DNA of 64,000 nt, taken from JAKALD01 sp963817785. Its GTDB lineage: Bacteria > Pseudomonadota > Gammaproteobacteria > Burkholderiales > SG8-39. The stretch spans positions 744,001-808,000 of the forward strand of contig CAWFPL010000002.1 of the NCBI GenBank assembly GCA_963817785.1, given 5' to 3'. The notes under the pieces were generated by a model, which ran no database searches, was not told the DNA's origin, and saw only the letters and a program-made list of their open reading frames with translations. The translations under genes and the position numbers were made by a program. Positions 41,558 to 50,767 of the stretch are shown here, piece by piece; the first letter of the stretch is position 1; each line of letters opens with the position of its first letter.

Positions 41558-43372
41558 ATGGCCGGTCATCACGCCGCACCGACGCAACCGCTTGCCGGCA
41601 CCGAGTGGCGCGCCCTCGCGCAGCTCGCGCCCTACCTGGCGGAGTACCGCGGGCGCGTGGCGCTCGCGCTGGTGTTCCTGGTGACCGCCAAGCTCGCCAA
41701 TGTCGGCGTGCCGCTGGTGATGAAGCAGGTGGTCGACCGCCTCGACGCGCGCACCGCCGTGCTCGTGGCGCCCGCGGCGCTGCTCGCGATCTACGGCATC
41801 CTGCGCTTCTCGACCACGCTGTTTGCCGAGCTGCGCGACGTGGTCTTCGTGCGTGTCACGCAGCGCGCCATCCGGCGCGTCGCGCTCGGCGTGTTCCGCC
41901 ATCTCCACGCCCTCAGCCTGCGCTTTCACCTGGAGCGCCAGACCGGCGGCATGTCGCGCGACATCGAGCGCGGTACGCGCGGCATCGCGACGCTGCTCTC
42001 GTACCTGCTGTTCTCCATCATCCCGGTGATTCTCGAATTCACGCTCGTCGCCGCGGTGCTGCTCAAGAAGTTCGACTGGCGCTTCGCCGCGGTCACCTTC
42101 GGCGCGGTGGCGATATACCTGACGTTCACGGTGCTGGTCACCGAGTGGCGCATGGACATCCGCCGCCGCGTCAACGAGCTCGACTCCAGGGCCAACACGC
42201 GCGCCATCGACAGCCTGCTCAACTACGAGACCGTGAAGTACTTCGGCAACGAGGAGTTCGAGGCGCGGCGCTACGACGAGAACCTGACCAAGTACGAGAC
42301 CGCCTCGGTGCAGAACGAGGCCTCGCTCGGCCTGCTCAACATCGGCCAGAGCTTCATCATCGCGGCTGCGGTGACGCTGCTCATGTACTTCGCCGCGCAG
42401 GGCGTGGCGCGCAAGCAGTTCACCGTCGGCGATCTGGTGCTGGTGAACGGGCTGCTGATCCAGCTCTACATTCCGCTCAACTTCCTCGGCATGGTGTACC
42501 GCGAGATCAAGCAGGCGCTGATCGACATGGACCGCATGTTCCGCCTGCTCGGCGTGCACCGCGAGGTCGAAGACCGTCCCGGCGCCGTCGACGTGCCGCC
42601 CGGGCCGGCGACGGTCGAGTTCCGCGAGGTCGATTTCTCCTACGAGCCGGCGCGGCGCATCCTGCACGGCGTATCGTTCACGATCGGCGCGGGCCAGCGC
42701 GTCGCCGTCGTCGGACACTCGGGCTCGGGCAAGTCGACGCTCGCGCGGCTGCTGTACCGCTTCTACGACGTCGATGCGGGTGGGATCCTGGTGGACGGCG
42801 TCGACCTGCGCGACCTGCGCCAGGCGAGCCTGCGCGCGGCGATCGGCATCGTGCCCCAGGACACGGTGCTGTTCAACGACACCGTCCGCTACAACATCCA
42901 CTACGGCCGTCCGCAGGCGAGCGACGCGGAGGTCATCGAGGCGGCGCGCGCCGCCCACATCCACGACTTCATCGCTTCGCTGCCCGCCGGCTACGAGAGC
43001 GCGGTGGGCGAACGCGGCCTCAAGCTCTCTGGGGGCGAGAAGCAGCGCGTGGCGATTGCGCGCGCGCTGCTCAAGAGCCCGCGCATCCTCATATTCGACG
43101 AGGCGACCTCGGCCCTCGACTCGAAGTCCGAAAAGGCGATCCAGGACGAGCTCGAGCGCATCGCCGTCGGGCGCACCACCCTGGTGATCGCGCACCGGCT
43201 TTCCACGGTGATGGATGCCGACCAGATCCTGGTCATGAGCCAGGGACGCATCGTCGAGCGCGGCACTCACCGCGAATTGCTCGCCCTGGGCGGGGAGTAC
43301 GCCCGGATGTGGGCGCTGCAGCAGCAGGCGCGCGAGGCGGAGGCGGTCCTGGAGCAGGCCAAGGCGGCCTGA
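41558..43372 (+). CDS. ABC transporter, fused permease-ATPase, Atm1/ABCB7-like
   Basis: This 604-residue half-transporter has six N-terminal helices, then LLNYETVKYFGNEEFEARR, a signature of the Atm1/ABCB7/HMT1 group. Its ATPase domain (about 355-590) has Walker A VAVVGHSGSGKSTLARL, signature LSGGEKQRVAIARALL, Walker B ILIFDEATSALDSKSEK and the H-loop VIAHRLSTVMDADQI. Atm1-like bacterial members export glutathione-linked thiol compounds or metal-thiolate species. Link to the local glutathione reductase and GST genes is thematic only. Confidence 0.88.
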   Translation: MAGHHAAPTQPLAGTEWRALAQLAPYLAEYRGRVALALVFLVTAKLANVGVPLVMKQVVDRLDARTAVLVAPAALLAIYGILRFSTTLFAELRDVVFVRVTQRAIRRVALGVFRHLHALSLRFHLERQTGGMSRDIERGTRGIATLLSYLLFSIIPVILEFTLVAAVLLKKFDWRFAAVTFGAVAIYLTFTVLVTEWRMDIRRRVNELDSRANTRAIDSLLNYETVKYFGNEEFEARRYDENLTKYETASVQNEASLGLLNIGQSFIIAAAVTLLMYFAAQGVARKQFTVGDLVLVNGLLIQLYIPLNFLGMVYREIKQALIDMDRMFRLLGVHREVEDRPGAVDVPPGPATVEFREVDFSYEPARRILHGVSFTIGAGQRVAVVGHSGSGKSTLARLLYRFYDVDAGGILVDGVDLRDLRQASLRAAIGIVPQDTVLFNDTVRYNIHYGRPQASDAEVIEAARAAHIHDFIASLPAGYESAVGERGLKLSGGEKQRVAIARALLKSPRILIFDEATSALDSKSEKAIQDELERIAVGRTTLVIAHRLSTVMDADQILVMSQGRIVERGTHRELLALGGEYARMWALQQQAREAEAVLEQAKAA

Positions 43373-43425
43373 CGCGGGGCGCCAGTTAGCTGAATTAGTT
43401 CACAGGCTTTCTAGAAAACAGGGGT

Positions 43426-43453
43426 AGGCATTTATTTTTGCTTGCCTTTTTTT
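43426..43453 (+). terminator. Weak intrinsic terminator after the ABC transporter gene
   Basis: AGGCA (43426-43430) and TGCCT (43443-43447) form a 5-bp stem with a 12-base loop, followed by a run of seven T residues ending at 43453. The unusual local AT-richness and T run stand out against the GC-rich background. Confidence 0.4.
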
Positions 43454-44341
43454 ATAACTCTGCTTTAGACTGCGGCAAAACGGCCAGCACGGAACCGCCA
43501 CCATGCAACAAGAACGAAGGCTGCATTCGCTCGAAAAGATCGTCGTCGCCATGGCACTGGTCGCGGTGCTGTTCCTCGCCGTGGGCTTCGCCCAGGCGCA
43601 GGAGAGTCCGCACGCGCGCGCGGCGAGAGTCTTCCTGCGCTCCTCGTCCGTGCTGGTGCAGGACGCGAAGAGCGGCCGGACGATCCTGTCCAAGAACGCC
43701 GATGCCGTGGTGCCGATTGCCTCGATCAGCAAGCTGATGACCGCGATGATCGTGCTCGACCGTGGGCTCGATCTGAGCGAGCCGATCAAGATCACCGATG
43801 CGGACATCGACACGCTCAAGGGCACGCACTCGCGCCTGCGCATCGGCTCGGTGCTGACGCGCGACCAGCTCCTCCTGGTCGCGCTCATGGCCTCGGAGAA
43901 CCGCGCCGCCTCGGCGCTGTGCCGCACCTACCCGGGAGGCAAGCCCGCCTGCGTCGCGGCGATGAACGCCAAGGCGCGCGCGCTCGGCATGACGGACACG
44001 CACTTCGAGGACCCGACCGGGCTGACCCCGCACAACGTCTCGAGCGCCGAGGACCTGGCGAAGCTGGTCAAGGCCGCGTACCAGTACCCGCTGATCCGCG
44101 AGGACACCACCAGCGAGAGCGCTTACGTCAACGCACGCGGCCGCATGATCGCGTACCACAACACCAACGGCCTGGTGCGCAACCCGCGCTGGGACATCGA
44201 CCTATCCAAGACCGGCTACATCAACGAGGCGGGCCGCTGCCTGGTGATGCGCTTGCGCGTGGCCTCCCAGGACCTGATCGTGGTGCTGCTCGATTCCTGG
44301 GGCAAGTACTCCCGGATCGGCGACGCCAACCGCATCCGGAA

Positions 44342-45376
<1,035 letters not shown>

Positions 45377-45427
45377 GGGGCTTTCAGGAAGGAACACGCG
45401 CCGGAAATGTCATTGCCTTTCGCGGCT

Positions 45428-45492
45428 CTCCGGCTTTTGCGTATTGTGCCGCGCGCGGCGCAATACGCAAAAGCCGGAGATTGGGTAAAAGC
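45428..45492 (+). repeat. REP-like hairpin family, copy 1
   Basis: The perfect 19-bp stem has left arm CTCCGGCTTTTGCGTATTG (45428-45446) and right arm CAATACGCAAAAGCCGGAG (45461-45479). The 14-base loop TGCCGCGCGCGGCG is itself self-complementary. It is followed by the shared tail ATTGGGTAAAAGC (45480-45492). It lies between the convergent egtD and iclR genes. Copies 2 and 3 are at 48693 and 57705. Confidence 0.85.
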
Positions 45493-45548
45493 CTCCTTTC
45501 CTCACCCCGCCGGCGCAGCGCGCTTCCTCGGCGTGCGCGAAACCCGCT

Positions 45549-46340
45549 CTACGCGCCGATGCGCGCCGGCTGCGGCCGGTGCCCGATCGCGCGCGAGATG
45601 CGCTCGGCGGCTTCCTTCACCAGCGGCCCCCACTGCGGCTTCATGCGGTCGGCGGGCGTGGACAGCGACAGCGCGGCGATGAGATGGCCGGTGTCGTCGC
45701 GCACCGCGGCGGCGACGCAGCGCACGCCGATCTCGGCCTCCTCGTTGTCGGTGGCGTAGCCCTGGCGCTGCGTGCGCTCGAGGTCGCGCTCGAGCAGCGA
45801 CTGCGTGGACAGCGTGTTCTTGGTGTGCGGGGCAAGGCCGGTGCGCTTGCCGTACTCGCGCAGCCTCGCGAAGCCGTCCTCCAGCAGGAAGAGCTTGCCC
45901 GCGGCGGTGATGTGCAGCGGCGCGCGCGTGCCGATCATGTGCACGATGCGCATCGCCGCGCGTCCGCTCGAGGTGCGCTCGACGTACACGATCTCGTCGT
46001 CGTGGCGCACCGAGAGGTTCACCGTCTCACCGGTCTGCGCGTGCACCTCACGCATCACCGGGAGCGCGAGCTCGCGCACGCCGATGCGCGACTTCACGAG
46101 GTTGCCGAGCTCGAGCAGGCGCATGCCGAGGCGGTAGCTGCCCGGCTCGACGCGATCGACCAGCCGGTCGGCGGCCATCGCCGACAGGATGCGGTGCGCG
46201 GTCGAAGGGTGAAGCTTGGTGTACTGCGAGATCTGCTTGAGTCCGAGCGGCTCGGGGTGCTCCGCGAGCACGTCGAGCAGCCTCATCATGCGCTCGATCA
46301 CCTGGATCGGGCTCTTCGGTTCGTCCTTGCTGGTCGCCAT
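45549..46340 (-). CDS. IclR-family transcriptional regulator
   Basis: This 263-residue regulator starts at ATG 46340. The N-terminal winged helix is IQVIERMMRLLDVLAEHPEP then LGLKQISQYTKLHPSTAHRI (about residues 10-65). The C-terminal effector domain has ETVNLSVRHDDEIVYVERTS, LHITAAGKLFLL and VRCVAAAVRDDTGHLIAALS, the normal IclR pattern. It is divergent from lutA-lutB with a 118-base gap carrying an inverted repeat, so it most likely controls these lactate-type genes, though the true ligand is unknown. Confidence 0.9.
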   Translation of the reverse strand: MATSKDEPKSPIQVIERMMRLLDVLAEHPEPLGLKQISQYTKLHPSTAHRILSAMAADRLVDRVEPGSYRLGMRLLELGNLVKSRIGVRELALPVMREVHAQTGETVNLSVRHDDEIVYVERTSSGRAAMRIVHMIGTRAPLHITAAGKLFLLEDGFARLREYGKRTGLAPHTKNTLSTQSLLERDLERTQRQGYATDNEEAEIGVRCVAAAVRDDTGHLIAALSLSTPADRMKPQWGPLVKEAAERISRAIGHRPQPARIGA

Positions 46341-46382
46341 AGCCTTGCTGCATTGCGGCAATTCGAGCGGCGCATTGTATCC

Positions 46383-46399
46383 CACGATGTGAAATCGTG
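46383..46399. promoter_or_regulatory. Candidate IclR operator and lut promoter
   Basis: CACGAT-GTGAA-ATCGTG is a perfect 6+6 inverted repeat with a 5-base centre in the iclR-lutA gap. A possible -10 region (TATGCTATGAT, 46412-46422) starts 13 bases to its right, so binding would block or guide RNA polymerase at the lut promoter. The match to an IclR site is by position only. Confidence 0.5.
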
Positions 46400-46458
46400 C
46401 GAGCCGGACCCTATGCTATGATTCAAGAGCCCTTCCTGCTGATTCCAAAAAGAAATCC

Positions 46459-47190
46459 GTGAAACGACGCGTCGGCCTGTTCGTCACCTGTCTCGTCGAC
46501 CTGTTTCGGCCCCGCATCGGGTTCGCGGCGCTCAAGCTGCTGGAGGCGTCCGGTTGCGAGGTCCTGGTGCCGGCGACGCAGACCTGCTGCGGCCAGCCCG
46601 GCTGGAATTCGGGCGAGCGCGCCTCAGCGCGCGCGCTCGCCGAAAAGGTGGTCGCCGAATTCGAAGTCTGCGACTACCTGGTCGCGCCCTCGGGCTCCTG
46701 CGCCGGCATGATCCGCACGCATTACAAGGACCTGTTTTCCGGCGAGGGCGCGTGGCTCGCGCGCGTCGATGCGCTGGCCGCCAAGACCTACGAGCTCACC
46801 GATTTCCTGGTGCGGGTCGCGGGGCTGGAGAGCGTGCCCGGCGACTACCGCGGCACGATCACCTACCACGACTCCTGCGCCGGACTGCGCGAGCTGGGCG
46901 TCAAGCAGCCGCCGCGCCAGCTGCTCGCGAAAATGCCGGGCGTGACGCTGAAGGAAATGAAGGACTGCGAAGTGTGCTGCGGATTCGGCGGAACCTTTTC
47001 GGTCAAGTTCGGCGACATCTCCGCCGCGATCGCCGACGCCAAGTGCGAGCACGTCGCGGCCTGTGGCGCCGACGCGGTGGTCCTCGGCGACCTGGGCTGC
47101 ATGCTCAACATCGAGGGGCGGCTGCGACGGCGCGGCGACGACCGGACGCAGGTGCTGCACGTCGCCGAAGTGCTGGCGGGCAAGCCGTGA
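46459..47190 (+). CDS. lutA: Lactate utilisation protein A (Fe-S protein, CCG domains)
   Basis: This 243-residue protein starts at GTG 46459 (KRRVGLFVTCLVDLFRPRIG). Two CCG-type cysteine-rich repeats are visible: QTCCGQPGWNSG in the first half and ITYHDSCAGLRELGVK with KDCEVCCGFGGTFSVKFGD in the second, ligands for a 4Fe-4S or heterodisulfide-reductase-like cluster. LutA works with LutB and LutC in oxidation of L-lactate to pyruvate. It is followed by lutB after 25 bases; no lutC follows. Confidence 0.9.
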   Translation: MKRRVGLFVTCLVDLFRPRIGFAALKLLEASGCEVLVPATQTCCGQPGWNSGERASARALAEKVVAEFEVCDYLVAPSGSCAGMIRTHYKDLFSGEGAWLARVDALAAKTYELTDFLVRVAGLESVPGDYRGTITYHDSCAGLRELGVKQPPRQLLAKMPGVTLKEMKDCEVCCGFGGTFSVKFGDISAAIADAKCEHVAACGADAVVLGDLGCMLNIEGRLRRRGDDRTQVLHVAEVLAGKP

Positions 47191-47215
47191 GCACGCGCGC
47201 CGCGGGAGCGTAGCG

Positions 47216-48643
47216 GTGCAGGTCCAGTCCATGCACTTCAAGGCGCGCGCCGGCCGGGCGCTCGCCGACCGGAAGCTGCAAAGCGTGCTCAAGCGCTTCG
47301 GCGGCGGCTTCGTCGAGAAGCGCGCCGCGGCGCGCGTCGAGCTGGGAGTCGCGCTGTTCGAGGAGCTGCGCGATGCCGGCGCGGTGATCCGCGATCGCGC
47401 GCTCGCCACCCTCGACGTATGGCTGCTGCGCTTCGAGCAGGAGGCGCAGCGCCGCGGCGCCACAGTGCTGTGGGCGCACGACGGCGCCGAGGTGCGCCGC
47501 CTGGTGCTCGACATCTGCCGTCGCCACGGCCTGAAGAAGGCCATCAAGTCCAAGTCGATGCTCTCCGAGGAGGCCGACCTGAACGAGGCGCTGGCGGACA
47601 ACGGGGTGACCCCGGTGGAGACCGACCTCGGCGAGTACATCATCCAGCTCGCGGGCGAGGCGCCCTCGCACATCATCGCGCCGGCGATCCACAAGGACCG
47701 CGAGCAGGTCTCGGACCTGTTCGCCGAGCACCACCGGCGCGCGCGCCTGACCGACATCGAACAGATGACGCGCGAGGCGCGGCTCATGCTGCGCGAGCAT
47801 TTCCTCACGGCCGACCTCGGCATCTCCGGGGGCAACTTCCTGATCGCCGAGACCGGCTCGGTGGCCATCGTCACCAACGAGGGCAACGGCCGCATGGTCA
47901 CCACGCTGCCCAGGGTGCACGTCGCGATCACCGGCATCGAGAAGGTCATCCCCACCCTCGAGGACTTCGCCGCGCTGATGCGCCTGCTGCCGCGCTCGGC
48001 CACCGGCCAGGCGATCTCGAACTACGTGTCGCTGCTGACCGGGCCGCGCGGCGAGGCCGACCTCGACGGTCCCGAGCACATGTACTTCATCCTGGTCGAC
48101 AACGGCCGCAGCAACCTCGTCGGCAGCGACCTGCAGGAAATGCTGCGCTGCATCCGCTGCGGCGCGTGCATGAACCACTGCCCGGTGTACCAGACCGTCG
48201 GCGGGCACGCCTACGGCTGGGTCTATCCCGGCCCGATGGGCTCGGTGCTCACCCCCGCCTACGTCGGGCTGGAGAACGCGCTCGACCTGCCGCAGGCCGC
48301 AACGCTGTGCGGCGCCTGCCATGTCGCCTGTCCGGTGAAGATTCCCTTGCCCGAGCTGCTGAGAAAGCTGCGCGAGAAGCAAGTGCAGGCGAAGCTGCGC
48401 CCCCGGGGCGAGCGCGCCGCACTGCGCATGTGGGGATTCATGGCACTGCGTCCATGGCTGTACGCACCACTCACCCGCATCGGCGCCCGGATGCTCAAGC
48501 TGATGGGGGGGCGGCGCGGCCGGATCTCGCGGCTGCCGCTCGGTGGCAGCGGCTGGACGCTCGGCCGGGACATGCCGGCGCCGGAAGGCAGGACGTTCAG
48601 GGAGCTGTACGCAAAGCGCGGCGGGAGAGCGTCAGGGAAGTAG
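47216..48643 (+). CDS. lutB: Lactate utilisation protein B (iron-sulfur protein)
   Basis: The 475-residue protein has GTG 47216 as start with GGGAG upstream; ATG 47231 is an alternative. N-terminal LUD domain: SKSMLSEEADLNEALADNGV and LGISGGNFLIAETGSVAIVT. A ferredoxin-type double cluster follows: CIRCGACMNHCPVYQ and LCGACHVACPVKIP, with eight cysteines. It ends with a basic C-terminal helix. LutB forms the electron-transfer core of LutABC. The usual third gene lutC is missing downstream, where a REP-like hairpin and a convergent gene are found instead. Confidence 0.92.
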   Translation: MQVQSMHFKARAGRALADRKLQSVLKRFGGGFVEKRAAARVELGVALFEELRDAGAVIRDRALATLDVWLLRFEQEAQRRGATVLWAHDGAEVRRLVLDICRRHGLKKAIKSKSMLSEEADLNEALADNGVTPVETDLGEYIIQLAGEAPSHIIAPAIHKDREQVSDLFAEHHRRARLTDIEQMTREARLMLREHFLTADLGISGGNFLIAETGSVAIVTNEGNGRMVTTLPRVHVAITGIEKVIPTLEDFAALMRLLPRSATGQAISNYVSLLTGPRGEADLDGPEHMYFILVDNGRSNLVGSDLQEMLRCIRCGACMNHCPVYQTVGGHAYGWVYPGPMGSVLTPAYVGLENALDLPQAATLCGACHVACPVKIPLPELLRKLREKQVQAKLRPRGERAALRMWGFMALRPWLYAPLTRIGARMLKLMGGRRGRISRLPLGGSGWTLGRDMPAPEGRTFRELYAKRGGRASGK

Positions 48644-48692
48644 GTGGCGGGTGGTTCGATCGGAGGCCGTGTGTGTCTTGGCCTTCCATGGT

Positions 48693-48755
48693 CTCCGGCT
48701 TGCCGTTCAGTTCGCTGTGGCGACCCGAACGGAAAGCCGGAGATTGGGTAAAAGC
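48693..48755 (+). repeat. REP-like hairpin family, copy 2
   Basis: CTCCGGCTT (48693-48701) pairs with AAGCCGGAG (48734-48742), and inside it CCGTTC (48703-48708) pairs with GAACGG (48727-48732), with mismatches at 48702/48733, 48709/48726 and 48711/48724. The inner part continues to a TGTG loop. The tail ATTGGGTAAAAGC (48743-48755) is identical to copy 1. It lies between the convergent lutB and a minus-strand hypothetical gene. Confidence 0.8.
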
Positions 48756-48804
48756 ATCCATTCGTGACGCCGGCTGCGCGTCACGGCTCCCCGACCTACC
48801 ACCC

Positions 48805-49341
48805 CTAATCCGCGCGGTAATCCAGCGGCCAGTTGCGCGCCAGGAACTGGAGCACCGGCTGCTCGAAGTCCTGCGAATAATAGGTCCAGGTGACGTGGGT
48901 GTGCGACAGGCGCCTGAGCCGCCGGTGGCGTATGTTGACCTCGCCCAGGGCGAGCTCAGCCTCGCCGTAGGTTTCCATGTCCGGCGCGGCGTCCTGGTCG
49001 CCGCGGTAAAAGAGCCACTCCGCCACGAACGCGCTCTGGGCGCGCTCCAGCTCGTGGCACATCGCGTCTTCGGCGCGCACGGCTGACTCCAGCCGGCGCG
49101 CCGGGCGCGCCGCGTAATCGTAGCGCCAGCCGCCATACAGGTCGGACCCTTCGCTCGCGTAGAAGCGTGTGCCGCTGCGCGCGTAGAAGTCCTCGAGGAG
49201 GAAGTAGGCACTCACGTAATCGGCGTTGCGCGCGCCGGTGAACCAGCCGTACACGTCGCGCCCGCCTTTGAAGTACATCACTGCGCAGCGCAAGCCCACG
49301 CCGCGCGGGGAATAGGCCAGGAAAACCTGCGGCTCGCTCAT
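48805..49341 (-). CDS. Hypothetical protein, 178 residues
   Basis: The predicted protein starts at ATG 49341 (MSEPQVFLAYSPRGVGLRCA). It is rich in Tyr, Phe, Arg and Trp (VYGWFTGARNADYVSAYFLL, YGGWRYDYAARPARRLES), without signal peptide or clear membrane helix. An upstream TTG at 49353 adds four residues. I do not recognise a domain. It is convergent with lutB and lies 27 bases downstream of the CBS-domain gene on the same strand, so it may belong to the stress operon. Confidence 0.6.
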   Translation of the reverse strand: MSEPQVFLAYSPRGVGLRCAVMYFKGGRDVYGWFTGARNADYVSAYFLLEDFYARSGTRFYASEGSDLYGGWRYDYAARPARRLESAVRAEDAMCHELERAQSAFVAEWLFYRGDQDAAPDMETYGEAELALGEVNIRHRRLRRLSHTHVTWTYYSQDFEQPVLQFLARNWPLDYRAD

Positions 49342-49368
49342 CGGGAAGCCCAATCGCGCTGCGCTGCA

Positions 49369-49827
49369 TCACGGCATCGCGCGGCGCTGCCGCTGCTCGC
49401 GCGATTCCTCTCGCGCCACCATGCTCGCGAGTCCCGACAGCTCCTCGGCGAGCAGCGCGAGCAGGTCGTCAGCCGCGACCAGGCCCACCAGCGCTCCCGA
49501 AGCGTCCACCACCGGCAGGCGGCGCAAGCCCTTCTGCCGCATGAGCGCAACGGTCTCGGCAATGCCTGCGTCCTCGTGCTCGCATATCACTTCCGGGCTC
49601 ATCACGTCGCCCACGCTGGCTTTCTCCGGATCCAGGCCGAGGGCGACGACCCCGACCGCGACGTCGCGGTCGGTGATCAAACCTACCGGGACGCGCCTGG
49701 CGCCGGCCTCGTCCACGACCACCAGGCTGCCGACGTGGTGCTCGCGCATCAGGATCGCCGCGCTGAGCACGCTGTCGCCCCTGCGCGTGAAGACCACCGC
49801 GCGGCTGCAAATCTCTCCAATCGCCAT
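49369..49827 (-). CDS. CBS-domain pair protein
   Basis: This 152-residue protein starts at ATG 49827, preceded by AGGAG. Two CBS domains are visible: about 1-65 (VLSAAILMREHHVGSLVVVD, then VPVGLITDRDVAVG) and about 75-130 (IAETVALMRQKGLRRLPVVD, then LVGLVAADDLLALLA), the Bateman module that binds adenosine nucleotides. Stand-alone pairs like this sense AMP/ATP or NAD status. A perfect FNR-type box lies 58 bases upstream of its ATG, indicating oxygen-linked control. Confidence 0.88.
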   Translation of the reverse strand: MAIGEICSRAVVFTRRGDSVLSAAILMREHHVGSLVVVDEAGARRVPVGLITDRDVAVGVVALGLDPEKASVGDVMSPEVICEHEDAGIAETVALMRQKGLRRLPVVDASGALVGLVAADDLLALLAEELSGLASMVAREESREQRQRRAMP

Positions 49828-49884
49828 GGCATGCCTCTCCTGTGCGTCGCCGCGTTCGATTGAACCTCGCCCGCGGCGCGCTCG

Positions 49885-49900
49885 CTTGACCCAGGTCAAG
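49885..49900. promoter_or_regulatory. FNR/ANR-type box upstream of the CBS-domain gene
   Basis: CTTGAC-CCAG-GTCAAG is a perfect palindrome with TTGAC-N4-GTCAA, close to the FNR/CRP-family consensus TTGAT-N4-ATCAA. Its centre lies 65 bases before the CBS ATG, and TTCAAT (minus strand, 49859-49864) lies where a -10 box would fall if the site were centred at -41.5 (start near 49851). This is the expected class II FNR layout. Confidence 0.65.
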
Positions 49901-49906
49901 CCGGAG

Positions 49907-50767
49907 CTAGGCCGGCGCGGCTTGGACGCCGCGCCCCGGCTCGGGCAGCACGAACACCGGACAGTGCAGTTCGCCGAGCAGCACCTGGAGCGCCGCGCGC
50001 TCCGGCGCGGCGTAGGCGCCGGCGAGCATCAGCACTCCCGGGGCCACCTCGCCGAGCGCCGTGCGCAGCGCCTGCGCGCCGCCCGCGCGCACGATACGAA
50101 ACCGCGCCGGTTCGCCCTGCGCCGCGAGCGCGCGGCGCGCTTCGCGCTCCCATCTGCGGGCCGCGGCGGGATCCCCGCCGACGAGCACGAAGCGCAGGCC
50201 GTCGCCGAAGGAGCGCGCGAGCTCGGTCGCCGCGGGAATCACCCGCTCGGGGGCGGCTGCCACGGAGCAGACTGCCGTGAGCGGCGCACGCGGCGCGAAG
50301 TCGCGCTGCAGCAGCAGCACCGCGGCGCGCGCGCTCGCCCCGAGACGCAAGGCCAGCGCCTCGTGCGCCGCGGCGACCTCGGGCTCCCATGCGGCCGTGG
50401 CCGCGACCAGCAAATCGTCCTCTCCCGACGCCGCGAGCAGCTCGGCCATCACCGAGCCGCGGGCTACCTGAAACGACCAGGGTACCGGCCCGCGTGCGGC
50501 GAGCCCGGCCAGCGTGCGCCGCGCGTCGTTCGCCAGCGCGCGCAGCGAGCGCTCCATGCCCGCCACGTCGAGCGCGCGCGTCGTCGCCGAAGCGGCCCCG
50601 ACCTCGCGCGCGAACGGCAGGCCGGCCAGATGCAGCAGGTTCACGTCCTCGACGAACAGGCCGACCAGCTCGGCCTGCATGTGACCGGCGAGCGCGGCGC
50701 CCGTCTCGAGCGCCGCACGGCCGCGCCGGCCCGGCTCGAGACCGACGACGATGCGGCGGATCTTCAC
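49907..50767 (-). CDS. Universal stress protein-like (tandem-USP length)
   Basis: The 286-residue protein begins at GTG 50767 (VKIRRIVVGLEPGRRGRAAL), overlapping the Lon-like protease stop by GTGA. The first domain (about 1-145) has the USP fold pattern RRGRAALETGAALAGHMQAE and LLVAATAAWEPEVA; the second (about 150-286) is more divergent and ends in LHCPVFVLPEPGRG. The ATP-binding G-x2-G-x9-G motif is not clearly complete. USPs respond to stress, anoxia and growth arrest, and are often FNR-regulated. It is in operon with the Lon-like protease. Confidence 0.75.
   Translation of the reverse strand: MKIRRIVVGLEPGRRGRAALETGAALAGHMQAELVGLFVEDVNLLHLAGLPFAREVGAASATTRALDVAGMERSLRALANDARRTLAGLAARGPVPWSFQVARGSVMAELLAASGEDDLLVAATAAWEPEVAAAHEALALRLGASARAAVLLLQRDFAPRAPLTAVCSVAAAPERVIPAATELARSFGDGLRFVLVGGDPAAARRWEREARRALAAQGEPARFRIVRAGGAQALRTALGEVAPGVLMLAGAYAAPERAALQVLLGELHCPVFVLPEPGRGVQAAPA

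Noticed and set aside
43451..43460. TATAAC as a -10 box for pbpG
   Set aside because: It overlaps the T run of the terminator-like hairpin and no -35 box lies at the right distance.
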